Notes: generated by a model from the letters alone, not told the origin. Positions 5,880-13,621 are shown, counted from the stretch's first letter. The stretch is DNA of 17,221 nt from an uncultured Actinomyces sp. (GCA_900545825.1 URAS01000022.1:1-17221), one strand, 5' to 3'. Translations and numbers: made by a program.

Positions 5880-6677
5880 TTACCGTTCCGGGACCTGCTG
5901 GATCGACCGCAGGTACTCGGCCAGTTGCTCGCCGCCGTGCCCGGAGTCGGGAATGATCTGCCCCTCGCCCCGGCGCTCCTCGCGCTCGGCCGCGCGCATG
6001 ACCTGCGTGCCGGCGCCCTCGGAGCCATACCGCGGCTCGTCGTCGATCTGCAGCGCGTCGAGGTCCCACACGTCCAGCGGCTTCTTCTTGGCCGCCAGCA
6101 TGAGCTTGAAGCCGGGCGTGCGCGGCTGGTTCGCCTCGTCCGTAATGGACACGACCACGGGGTACGGCGCCGACAGCACGTCGTCAAAATTGTCGAGGTA
6201 GCGCGAAATCGTCACCGCGTCGTCCTCGATCGCGAAGGTCGACGCCAGCGTCAGCGACGGCCACTCGAGCTCGGCGCCCAACGCGCCCGCGAGCATCGAC
6301 GTCATGCCGTCCAGCGAGGTCGACCCGGTGATGACGAGGTCGACCGGCGCCTCGTCATTGAGCTTGCGGATCGCGGCGGCCAGCACCTGCGCGGTACCGA
6401 CGACGTCCGTGCCCGCCAGGCGGTCGTCCGTGATCTGAACGGCCCGGTCGGCCCCCATTTGGAGGGCGCGCATGACGGCGTCTTTCGCGCCGGCGGGCCC
6501 CATCGTCAACGCGACGACCTCGCCCCCGTGGGTTTCACACGCGGCGACGGCGGCCTCGATGGCGTTCTCGTCCAGATCATTCAGGCTGTCTTCCTCGCCA
6601 CGCACCAGCGTCCCGCCAACAAGCCGGCGGTTCGACTGGGCGTCCGGGACATATTTCACGCAAACGACGATACGCAT
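5880..6677 (-). CDS. etfB: Electron transfer flavoprotein, beta subunit
   Basis: The AMP- or second-FAD-binding partner of EtfA (265 residues). It opens with MRIVVCVKYVPD, the usual ETF-beta N-terminus, followed by LNDLDENAIEAA, ALTMGPAGAKDAVMRALQMGADRAV and DLVITGSTSLDG, which are conserved in this family. The ATG at 6677 is chosen because the family begins exactly there; the frame is open 24 codons further, but that extension is not ETF-like. There is only AAAGG almost touching the ATG, so initiation may be leaderless or weak. It is the first gene of the minus-strand run and is divergent from glgX across 122 bp. The C-terminal 40 or so residues (QVMRAAEREERRGEGQIIPDS region) are charged and more variable. 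Confidence 0.95.
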   Translation of the reverse strand: MRIVVCVKYVPDAQSNRRLVGGTLVRGEEDSLNDLDENAIEAAVAACETHGGEVVALTMGPAGAKDAVMRALQMGADRAVQITDDRLAGTDVVGTAQVLAAAIRKLNDEAPVDLVITGSTSLDGMTSMLAGALGAELEWPSLTLASTFAIEDDAVTISRYLDNFDDVLSAPYPVVVSITDEANQPRTPGFKLMLAAKKKPLDVWDLDALQIDDEPRYGSEGAGTQVMRAAEREERRGEGQIIPDSGHGGEQLAEYLRSIQQVPER

Positions 6678-6732
6678 GCCTTTAGAGTGCCACATCTTCC
6701 CAGTTCCCCGCCAAACGAGCCGATTCTCCGGA

Positions 6733-6762
6733 TTGTGAAACCTTTCCACAGTGTCGGATTAT
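6733..6762 (+). promoter_or_regulatory. Possible glgX promoter in the etfB-glgX divergent region
   Basis: TTGTGA (6733-6738) and GATTAT (6757-6762) are 18 bp apart, each matching four of six consensus bases. The same spot read on the minus strand contains GATAAT (6758-6763), a possible -10 for etfB without a good -35. The two directions could therefore compete. Confidence 0.35.
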
Positions 6763-6799
6763 CTGACGACAGGTCGGCAAACGTGAGAAACTAGGGGAC

Positions 6800-9067
6800 G
6801 TGCATTATGCGTACCCCAGTTTCAACGAGGCGCCCACAAGTCCCCTTGTGCCGCGCGGAGCCGCCCAGCCGGCTCGGCTTGGCGCACACGTCGCCTCGGA
6901 TGGAATCGACATCGCTGTCGTCGCACCGCACGCCGAGGCCGTCGAGGTCTGCTTCTTCGACTCGTACGCACCCGACGCCTCCGAGCGCCGCTTCCGCCTG
7001 ATCGGCCCCAGCGAGGGCATCTGGCACGGCCACATCGCCGGCTACCACACCGGCGCGTCCTATGGTTTCCGTGTGTGGGGGCCGTGGGATCCCTCGCGCG
7101 GCCTCTACTACAACCCTCACAAGCTCGCCCTCGACCCCTACGCCCGCGCGCTCGCCGGGCAGGTCGAGCAGGGGCCGACCGTCTATGCCCACGAGGTCGA
7201 CGAGGACCTCTACCCCATCTATCCGCTGCGGCCGTCGCGCGAGGACTCGGCGCCCTCGACCGTGCGCGGCGTCATCGCGGCCACGCCGTTCCCCGTCGTT
7301 CCCGGCCCGAACACCCCGTGGAACCAGACGGTCATTTACGAGGCGCACGTCAAGGGGCTGACAAAGAACCTCGCCGGCGTGCCGGAAGAGCTGCGCGGCA
7401 CCTACGCCGGCCTCGCCCACCCGGCCACCGTCAGCTACCTCAACGACCTCGGGGTCACGGCCATCGAGCTGCTGCCGGTCCACGCCAAGCTCGACGAGCC
7501 CTTCTTGACCGACCGCGGCCTGTCGAATTACTGGGGCTATTCCACGTTGTCGTATTTCGCGCCGGAACCGTCGTATGCGTCGGCGGCCGCGCGCGCCGCC
7601 GGGCCTGGCGCTATTGTCGACGAGTTCCGCGGCATGGTGTCGATTTTGCACGAGGCCGGCCTCGAGGTCATTTTGGATGTCGTCTATAACCACACGTGCG
7701 AGGGCGGCGCGTCGGGCCCGGCCGTGTCGTGGCGGCTGCTCGACAATGAAATGTATTACCGGGTTGACCCCAATACGGGCAATATGCAGGACTTTACGGG
7801 GTGCGGGAACTCGGTCGATTCGTCGGAGCCGCGCGTCAACCAGATGGTCCTCGATTCCCTGCGGTATTGGGCGCAAGACATGGGGGTCGACGGATTCCGT
7901 TTCGACCTCGGCGTGACGAATGGCCGCATGCACGACGACTTTACGCCCGAACACCCGATGCTCCAGGCGTGCCTGACCGACCCGGTGTTGCGGACGAAAA
8001 AGATGATCGCCGAGCCGTGGGATATCGGCCCGGGCGGCTGGCAGACCGGCGGATTCCCGCTGGCATTCTCCACGTGGAACGACCACTATCGCGACAGCCT
8101 GCGCCAGTTCTGGCTGGTCGACGCGGCCACCCAGTCGCGCGGTATCGCCCGAGGTCGTGGCCCCTTCGACCTCGCCACGCGACTGTCGGGCTCCCAGGAC
8201 CTGTACGGCCACATGTCCGAGGCCGCCACGCGCTCGACCCGGCGCTCGATTAACTTCATTACCGCCCACGACGGCTTTACCATGGCCGACCTCGTGTGTT
8301 ACGACCACAAACACAATTCGGCAAACCTCGAGGAAAACCGCGACGGCACCGACAACAACCTGTCGTGGAATCACGGCGTCGAGGGGCGCGCCACCGGCCC
8401 GAAAGACCAAAACTCGTATTTGCCGGCCAGTATCGACTCGATTATCGAGCTGCGTCCCTTGCGGGTCCGATCGATTTACAATCTCTTCACCATGCTGATG
8501 ATCTCGGCGGGCACGCCGATGTTTGTCGCGGGCGACGAGTTTGGCCGCACCCAATACGGAAATAACAACGCGTATTGTCAGGATTCGGAAATCTCATGGG
8601 TCGACTGGGATTGGGAAGACTGGCAGGCGCAAGTGTGCGACACCGTGCGCATGCTCATTAAAATGCGGAAGGAGCACCCGGTCATGCGGCCGGAGCGCTT
8701 CCTGACGGGCATGGTTCACGACGACGTTATTCCCGACGTGTCGTGGTACGACAGCTGCGGGAAATCGCTGACCGACCACTCGTGGCATGATCCCCAAAAC
8801 CGCGTCCTCCAGATGCTGAGGTCGGGCCAGGCCCTGGGCGACGTCGACCTCCTGGTGGCGATCAACGCGACCGCCGAGGAAGCAACCGTCACCCTGCCGG
8901 CGGGCCACGGCCCCGCGTACGCCCTCCAGTGGGACACGACATGGGAGACGCCCGACACCCCCGAATTCGGGACGCGCTACGTGCCGGGCGAGGACGTGCC
9001 GATGGAGCCGTTCTCGGTGCTCCTCTTCTTCTCGAACCCCGAGATTCAGTCGCTGCTCGAACAATAA
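6800..9067 (+). CDS. glgX: Glycogen debranching enzyme GlgX (GH13)
   Basis: A cytoplasmic isoamylase-type debranching enzyme of 755 residues that cleaves alpha-1,6 branches of glycogen trimmed by phosphorylase. The N-terminus (about 25-130) is a CBM48-like domain. The GH13 signatures follow in order: DVVYNH (293-298), GFRFDLG with nucleophile D369, IAEPWDIG with acid/base E405, and TAHDG with transition-state stabiliser D491. The C-terminal beta domain ends at about 755. The GTG at 6800 is preceded by AGGGGA at short spacing (3 bp). No other glg gene is in the window. The stop is 63 bp upstream of trpS. It could also be called TreX or isoamylase by a generic tool, but length and motif wording fit GlgX. 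Confidence 0.94.
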   Translation: MHYAYPSFNEAPTSPLVPRGAAQPARLGAHVASDGIDIAVVAPHAEAVEVCFFDSYAPDASERRFRLIGPSEGIWHGHIAGYHTGASYGFRVWGPWDPSRGLYYNPHKLALDPYARALAGQVEQGPTVYAHEVDEDLYPIYPLRPSREDSAPSTVRGVIAATPFPVVPGPNTPWNQTVIYEAHVKGLTKNLAGVPEELRGTYAGLAHPATVSYLNDLGVTAIELLPVHAKLDEPFLTDRGLSNYWGYSTLSYFAPEPSYASAAARAAGPGAIVDEFRGMVSILHEAGLEVILDVVYNHTCEGGASGPAVSWRLLDNEMYYRVDPNTGNMQDFTGCGNSVDSSEPRVNQMVLDSLRYWAQDMGVDGFRFDLGVTNGRMHDDFTPEHPMLQACLTDPVLRTKKMIAEPWDIGPGGWQTGGFPLAFSTWNDHYRDSLRQFWLVDAATQSRGIARGRGPFDLATRLSGSQDLYGHMSEAATRSTRRSINFITAHDGFTMADLVCYDHKHNSANLEENRDGTDNNLSWNHGVEGRATGPKDQNSYLPASIDSIIELRPLRVRSIYNLFTMLMISAGTPMFVAGDEFGRTQYGNNNAYCQDSEISWVDWDWEDWQAQVCDTVRMLIKMRKEHPVMRPERFLTGMVHDDVIPDVSWYDSCGKSLTDHSWHDPQNRVLQMLRSGQALGDVDLLVAINATAEEATVTLPAGHGPAYALQWDTTWETPDTPEFGTRYVPGEDVPMEPFSVLLFFSNPEIQSLLEQ

Positions 9068-9118
9068 GGGGCGCGCCTCGCCAGTTGACTCGTTTCGCGG
9101 GCGTCCCGCGCGGCCCGT

Positions 9119-9124
9119 TATGAT
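9119..9124 (+). promoter_or_regulatory. -10 box for a leaderless trpS transcript
   Basis: TATGAT (five of six to TATAAT) ends exactly six bases before the GTG at 9131, so the predicted first transcribed base is the first base of the start codon. No ribosome-binding site precedes the GTG. A small hairpin CGCGGG-CGT-CCCGCG (9096-9110) covers the place where a -35 box would be, and no good -35 is seen. Confidence 0.6.
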
Positions 9125-9130
9125 TGGCGG

Positions 9131-10237
9131 GTGCAAGACGATGAACTGACCCTCGCCGAGTCGATGACGGATGCTTCCTTGAAGCGGTCCCTCGCCCGTT
9201 CGGCCGAAATCGAGACCGAAATCGCCGAAAACCCCGCGCGTTTCCGCGTGTTGACGGGTGATCGGCCCACCGGGAACCTCCACCTCGGCCACTACTTCGG
9301 CACGCTGAAGAACCGCGTGGCGCTGCAGAACAAGGGCGTCGACACATGGCTGGTCATCGCCGACTACCAGGTCATTACCGACCGCGACGGCACGGGTCCG
9401 CTGGCCGAGCGCGTCTATTCGCTGCTGGCCGACTACATCGCCTGCGGGATCGATCCCGAGCGCGCGACGATTTTCACGCACTCGGCAGTGCCCAGCCTCA
9501 ACCAGCTCATGCTGCCGTTCCTTTCGCTGGTCACGGAGTCGGAGCTGCACCGTAACCCCACCGTCAAGGCCGAGCTCGACGCGTCGGCACGCGCGATGAG
9601 CGGCCTGCTTTTGACGTATCCCGTCCACCAGGCCGCGGACATTCTCTTCTGCCGTGCGAACCTCGTGCCGGTCGGCCAGGATCAGCTGCCGCACCTCGAG
9701 CAGACGCGCCTGATCGCCGACCGTTTCGAGAAGCGCTACCGCCGCAAGTCGAAGCTCAAGAAGCGCGTGTTCCCGCGCCCCGAGGCCCTGCTGTCCGAGG
9801 CGTCGCACGTCCTCGGGCTGGACGGCGAGAAGATGTCGAAGTCGCGCGGCAACGCGATCGAGTTGGGCATGACGGCCGACCAGACGGCCAAGTTGGTCAA
9901 GAAGGCCAAGACCGATTCGGACCGCGTCATCACGTACGATCCGGAGAATCGGCCCGAGGTCGCCAACCTGCTCACCCTCGCGTCGCTGGCCGGGGCCGGT
10001 GCGCCCGAGGACATCGCGGCGTCAATCGGCGACAAGGGCGCCGGCGCCCTCAAGCAGGTCGTCACCGAGGCGCTGAACGAAATGCTCGCGCCGATCCGCG
10101 AGCGCCGCGCCCAGCTGCTGGCCGAGCCCGCGTACCTGCGTGACGTCCTCGCCCGCGGCAATGCGCGCGCGAACGCCGAGGGCGACGAGACCCTCGATCT
10201 GGTCCGCCAGGCCATGAACATGGTCTACGACAAGTAG
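9131..10237 (+). CDS. trpS: Tryptophanyl-tRNA synthetase
   Basis: Class I synthetase of 368 residues that charges tRNA-Trp. The HIGH-type signature is HLGH (51-54) within GDRPTGNLHLGHYFG, and the KMSKS loop is GEKMSKSRGN with KMSKS at 234-238. The protein has about 36 extra N-terminal residues before the catalytic core compared with the common bacterial enzyme. Where most bacterial TrpRS read DQHAIT, this one reads DYQVIT, with Q80 in place of the histidine. This wording fits the divergent TrpRS lineage that includes auxiliary, indolmycin-tolerant enzymes, but here it may simply be the only copy. The GTG start is supported by a perfectly placed -10 for leaderless transcription; the next in-frame ATG (residue 12) also lacks a ribosome-binding site. 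Confidence 0.95.
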   Translation: MQDDELTLAESMTDASLKRSLARSAEIETEIAENPARFRVLTGDRPTGNLHLGHYFGTLKNRVALQNKGVDTWLVIADYQVITDRDGTGPLAERVYSLLADYIACGIDPERATIFTHSAVPSLNQLMLPFLSLVTESELHRNPTVKAELDASARAMSGLLLTYPVHQAADILFCRANLVPVGQDQLPHLEQTRLIADRFEKRYRRKSKLKKRVFPRPEALLSEASHVLGLDGEKMSKSRGNAIELGMTADQTAKLVKKAKTDSDRVITYDPENRPEVANLLTLASLAGAGAPEDIAASIGDKGAGALKQVVTEALNEMLAPIRERRAQLLAEPAYLRDVLARGNARANAEGDETLDLVRQAMNMVYDK

Positions 10238-10276
10238 CGAGCTTCGGTTCTCGCCCGCCCCGCGGCGCGGCGCCCT

Positions 10277-10334
10277 CACTTACACCGCCAAATGTGGCTG
10301 TTTTCATTGCAAAGTAGCCACTTACACCGCCAAA
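10277..10334. repeat. Direct repeat CACTTACACCGCCAAA, two copies 42 bp apart
   Basis: The 16-bp sequence occurs at 10277-10292 and 10319-10334. Between them GTGGCT (10294-10299) and AGCCAC (10316-10321) form an inverted repeat, so the unit has both direct and inverted symmetry. It lies between trpS and its terminator, and I do not recognise it. A remnant transposon end or a dispersed intergenic element is possible. Confidence 0.75.
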
Positions 10335-10357
10335 GAAGTCACCTGTGGGATTAGAGT

Positions 10358-10375
10358 CCGAGGCTACGGCCTCGG
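10358..10375. other. Strong hairpin CCGAGGC-TACG-GCCTCGG
   Basis: A perfect 7-bp GC-rich stem with a four-base loop and no T-run, 24 bp after the direct repeat. It looks like the stem of a repeat element rather than a terminator. Confidence 0.6.
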
Positions 10376-10423
10376 CCACCCCGGGGGCGTCGCACCCACG
10401 CAAAACGCCCCCCCACATACGCG

Positions 10424-10495
10424 AAACGCCCACCTGGTCTGTCAGCTGCCGGGCTCGAAAGGCCGAACTCGACAAACCAGGTGGGCGCTTTTCGT
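10424..10495. terminator. Bidirectional terminator between trpS and the secreted-protein operon
   Basis: CGCCCACCTGGT (10427-10438) pairs perfectly with its complement at 10476-10487. Outside it, GAAA pairs with TTTC across one bulged C. The 37-base loop contains further pairing, TGTC with GACA at its base. TTTT follows on the plus strand and TTTC on the minus strand, so it can stop convergent transcription from both sides. Confidence 0.8.
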
Positions 10496-10526
10496 GAAGG
10501 CCCCTCCGGTAGGGCCTCGCCGCCCG

Positions 10527-11792
10527 CTAGTTCGGGGCGTGCACCTTCGAACCGGGCGCGCCGTAGTCGGTGCTCCAGCCGAAGACTTGCCGCCCAACGT
10601 CAACGCTCCCGGTGTCGACGTTGGCGATGTACTGCTTGACCGCTCCGGGGAACGGCGTGGTCGACGCGTTGCCGCCGTAGGGGTCGGTGTACCAGGTGGT
10701 CGGGCCGCCGGCGTTGTGGATCTCGGTGCCGGCGACGTACGAGTCGCGCTTGGCGCCGTTGAAGGGCGACTCGGGCGACGTCTTGTCCGTCCCGTCCTTG
10801 ACCTTGTACCAGGGCACGCCATCGGCCCGCCCCTCGCCGAATACGGTCGCCATCAGCACGGACGCCGTGACGTCGCCCTTCTTCGTATCCCAGACGCGCG
10901 ACGGGTTGCGCACGCCGAACCACGGGTCGAAGTGGATGAGCTGGTGCCCGTCGGGCGCGGTGATCGTCGTGTCGGTCTCCCACAGCTCGTACATGCCCCA
11001 CACGTCTTTGTGCGCCTTGACGCAGTCGGTGGTGGGGATCAGCCGGCGCCCGGCGGTGCCCGCGGGCAGGTTGGACCCCGAGGTCGTCACGCGGTGTTCG
11101 TCGCAGTTCGCATGGAACTCGTTGGGCTGCCCCAGCTTCGTCAACACCGAGACGACGGCCTCGGCCCCGTTACTGCACCGCATCCCGTAGATCAGCTCGT
11201 GCGCGTTGGAGTGCGTGGCGTCCGGCGAATGCGACCCCTGATGCATCTTCATCAGGTAATCGCAGGTCACAGGCTTTCCGGCGGCGTCGCGGACGTATCC
11301 TTTCGTCCGGTCGGCGTGGACCAGCTTGACGTCGTTGAGGACGATGACCTTGTGGCCGGGGTGGTCCTCGTGGCGGTGCGCGGCGGTGCCGCCGTGGCTC
11401 TCCCACTCGACCGACGCCTGCGACACGTACCCGAACGGGATACCGGCCTGCGCCTCGTGCCCGGGCGCCGCCAGCCGTGCCTTCACCCAGTCGTAGATTC
11501 TCGAGGTCGACGGGTCGTCGCCGTGTTCGTGCCCGAACGTGCAGGTCTTGCCGTCGGGCGTCGTGATCGAGGTGGGGTGCCAGCTGTCGTACGACTTCCC
11601 GTCCGGCCCGACGACCTTGTAGCGGTCGTGGTCCGCGGTCGTGCACGTGTCGAACGCCGTCGGCTGCCACAACACCCACGAGGGCGTGTGCGGGTCGTGC
11701 TCATGCGTCGCGTCGTCGGCGACGGCCGGTGCGGCAAAACCCAAGGTCAGCGCAGCCGTCAGCCCGGCCAGTGCTCCGATTGTCCGTTTCAT
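10527..11792 (-). CDS. Secreted His-rich protein of unknown function
   Basis: An exported protein of 421 residues that I cannot assign to a named family. A Sec signal peptide is clear (KR, then a hydrophobic run, cleavage after AVA at residue 25). The mature part has six cysteines and about 25 histidines, clustered in CTFGHEHGDD, AAHRHEDHPGHKV and HQGSHSPDATHSNAHEL. It contains a GIPFGYV segment followed by RHEDHPGHK, a combination I associate only loosely with uncharacterised secreted proteins. The composition suggests metal binding and disulfides, which is inference. There is no membrane anchor or sorting signal. The ATG is preceded by GAGGAGG and overlaps the upstream FG-GAP gene by 4 bp (ATGA), so the two are translationally coupled and probably act together at the cell surface. 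It ends at the bidirectional terminator. Confidence 0.9.
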   Translation of the reverse strand: MKRTIGALAGLTAALTLGFAAPAVADDATHEHDPHTPSWVLWQPTAFDTCTTADHDRYKVVGPDGKSYDSWHPTSITTPDGKTCTFGHEHGDDPSTSRIYDWVKARLAAPGHEAQAGIPFGYVSQASVEWESHGGTAAHRHEDHPGHKVIVLNDVKLVHADRTKGYVRDAAGKPVTCDYLMKMHQGSHSPDATHSNAHELIYGMRCSNGAEAVVSVLTKLGQPNEFHANCDEHRVTTSGSNLPAGTAGRRLIPTTDCVKAHKDVWGMYELWETDTTITAPDGHQLIHFDPWFGVRNPSRVWDTKKGDVTASVLMATVFGEGRADGVPWYKVKDGTDKTSPESPFNGAKRDSYVAGTEIHNAGGPTTWYTDPYGGNASTTPFPGAVKQYIANVDTGSVDVGRQVFGWSTDYGAPGSKVHAPN

Positions 11793-13591
11793 CGGGTCGT
11801 CCTCCTCATCATCCCGCCAGCGGCCACGGCCGCGAGCGCCAGTCCCGAAAGCAGCGTCACGCCGGCGCCCGTGCGCGCCAGTTGCGTGCCGTGCGAGGGC
11901 CGAGCCTTCGCGTGGTCGTGCGGCTTGGGCGTGGGCTTGACGGTTCCCGGATCGTTCGGCTTCGGTTCCGGCTTGACGGTTCCCGGATCATCGGGCGTCG
12001 GTTCCGGCTTGACGGTTCCCGGATCATCGGGCTTCGGTTCCGGCTCGGGTTCCGCGGTGGCGGGCAGCGGCCCCAGCGTGGCCAGCATGAGGCGCCCGGT
12101 CTTCCCGAAGTCGCCGCCCCACGCGAGGTCGGGGTTGCCGTCGCCGTCGACGTCGCCGGGCAGCGACACCGAACGGCCGGCGCGCAGCCCCTTGACGTCG
12201 CTCTCGATCGCGTACGCCTGGTCCTTCGGCAGGTCGGAGATCGCAATGCGTCCCTTCTCGGGCAGGGCGGCGGTGGACACCAGATAGACCCTGCCGGCGT
12301 TGCCGTCGGCACCGTAGGCACCGATCGCGATAAGGCCGACCTTGTGCTTCGCCGGCGCCATCGCGGCCACGGAGTACGCGGCCCCGTCGGCGTCCTCGGG
12401 GGCAGCGATGAAGATGCCGCGCGACTTGCCGCTCGCGTCCTTGACGGACACGGGCGCGTCGGCGGCGAACGTCGTGCTGAGGTCGCCGGGATTCTCCTTC
12501 GACCCCCACACGACCACGACGCCGCCGGGTGCGCTCGACGGCTGGCTGCCGATAACGAGGTCGTTCAGCCCATCACCGTTGAGGTCGACGCCCTGCGCGA
12601 TCGAGATCCCCAGTCGCCAGGCCGCATCGGTCGGGCCGGAGATCTGGAATCCGCGGTCGCCCAGCGGCTTCGTAATGTCGACGTTCGTCGGCGTCTTCGA
12701 GCCGTAGATGACCCACGCGGCGCCGTTAGCTTTCTTGCCGGCGGCCGCGGCCTCGGCGGTGGTGCCGGCGTAGGAGGTGACGACGAGGTCGTCGATGCCG
12801 TCGCCGTTGACGTCGCCGATTCCGCGGGCCTGCGCGGGCCGCAGCGCCGGGGTACCGCTGATCGTCATGAGGTCGCGCGGGCTGTTGCCCAGTTCCACGG
12901 TGGCGACGTCGTCCGCGCCGGCGATGACGTGCAGCTCGGCCCGCTCGGAGTTGAAGACGGGCACGGCGATGTCGGCCAAGCCGTCGCCGTTGACGTCGCC
13001 GGCGCCACGCGCCCAGGTACCGACCTTGACGTCCTGGGGCCCGGAGATGAAGTAGCCGCGGGTGCCCATGTAGTCGAGCGAGAACGACTCGAATTTCTTG
13101 TCGCCGTACACGACGACGGCGCGGTGCATGGCGTAGTCGCTGAACACCATGTCGTCGACGCCGTCACCGTTCGTGTCGCCCAGACAGTCGGTGCTGAACG
13201 CGAAGAGCCCGATCGGCGAGTCGACGGACCCCTCGACGCGCCGGGCGCCCAGGTCTTCGTCGTCGATCGGTTGGGGCGAGGTCGCGGTCTTCCACGTCGG
13301 CCAGCCGACCGTGTAGGCGGCGCCGATCCGCGCGTGGCGTCCGCGGCTCCACCACCAGGACGTGCCGACGACCTCGGGTTTTCCGTCGCCGTTCACGTCG
13401 CAGCCGGCCACTGCCGTGTCGGCGCCCAGGCCGGAGCCGGGTTGCCCGGTCAGCGTATAGACCGCTTTCGGTGCCAAGGGGCTGTCGCCATCTGGCGCCC
13501 CCGCCGCTGTGGCATGCACGGGGACGCATACCAGCCCGGCGAGAGCACTGACAGCGGCTGCGGCGATAAGGCCGCGATGCGCAAATGTCAT
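11789..13591 (-). CDS. Sortase-anchored FG-GAP repeat surface protein
   Basis: A predicted cell-wall-attached beta-propeller protein of 600 residues. The N-terminal signal peptide ends near ATA at 27-29. Six calcium-binding loops of the form DxNxDGxxD follow: starts near 65, 139, 199, 260, 336 and 480 (the last is DVDGDGNPD). Together with the FG-GAP-like stretches between them they resemble the integrin-alpha or VCBS propeller. Residues 521-556 are three 12-residue Pro-rich repeats, P(D/N)DPGTVKP(E/T)P(T/K), forming a wall-spanning stalk. The C-terminus is LARTG (571-575), a hydrophobic segment (576-594) and RRTTR, a sorting signal. LAxTG is the motif favoured by class E sortases of actinobacteria, rather than LPxTG. 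It has a recognisable promoter and a good ribosome-binding site. The ligand is unknown; adhesion or carbohydrate or protein binding are possible. Confidence 0.93.
   Translation of the reverse strand: MTFAHRGLIAAAAVSALAGLVCVPVHATAAGAPDGDSPLAPKAVYTLTGQPGSGLGADTAVAGCDVNGDGKPEVVGTSWWWSRGRHARIGAAYTVGWPTWKTATSPQPIDDEDLGARRVEGSVDSPIGLFAFSTDCLGDTNGDGVDDMVFSDYAMHRAVVVYGDKKFESFSLDYMGTRGYFISGPQDVKVGTWARGAGDVNGDGLADIAVPVFNSERAELHVIAGADDVATVELGNSPRDLMTISGTPALRPAQARGIGDVNGDGIDDLVVTSYAGTTAEAAAAGKKANGAAWVIYGSKTPTNVDITKPLGDRGFQISGPTDAAWRLGISIAQGVDLNGDGLNDLVIGSQPSSAPGGVVVVWGSKENPGDLSTTFAADAPVSVKDASGKSRGIFIAAPEDADGAAYSVAAMAPAKHKVGLIAIGAYGADGNAGRVYLVSTAALPEKGRIAISDLPKDQAYAIESDVKGLRAGRSVSLPGDVDGDGNPDLAWGGDFGKTGRLMLATLGPLPATAEPEPEPKPDDPGTVKPEPTPDDPGTVKPEPKPNDPGTVKPTPKPHDHAKARPSHGTQLARTGAGVTLLSGLALAAVAAGGMMRRTTR
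11924..12031 (-). repeat. Three tandem 36-bp repeats encoding a Pro-rich stalk
   Basis: Copies at 11996-12031, 11960-11995 and 11924-11959 (in reading order) encode the 12-residue unit PDDPGTVKPEPT with small changes. The near-identity at the DNA level (the shared block GACGGTTCCCGGATC recurs every 36 bp) suggests recent expansion, and copy number may vary between strains. Confidence 0.9.
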
Positions 13592-13621
13592 GATGCTCCT
13601 CTAGTGTTGATGGGTCCACTT

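Noticed and set aside
5026..6201. Plus-strand 391-codon frame opposite etfA/etfB
   Set aside because: Composition-driven open frame with no recognisable motif; the opposite strand is a conserved ETF pair.
6791..8554. Long minus-strand open frame (587 codons) opposite glgX
   Set aside because: It is an antisense shadow of a high-GC gene. Its translation is Arg/Val/Gly-rich without a family pattern, and the plus strand encodes all GH13 signatures.
9085..9090. TTGACT as the -35 of trpS
   Set aside because: It is 28 bp from the TATGAT box, too far for a normal promoter, and no -10 lies 16-18 bp after it.
10277..10334. CRISPR array
   Set aside because: Only two repeat copies of 16 bp with a 26-bp interval that itself contains an inverted repeat, no further units and no cas genes.
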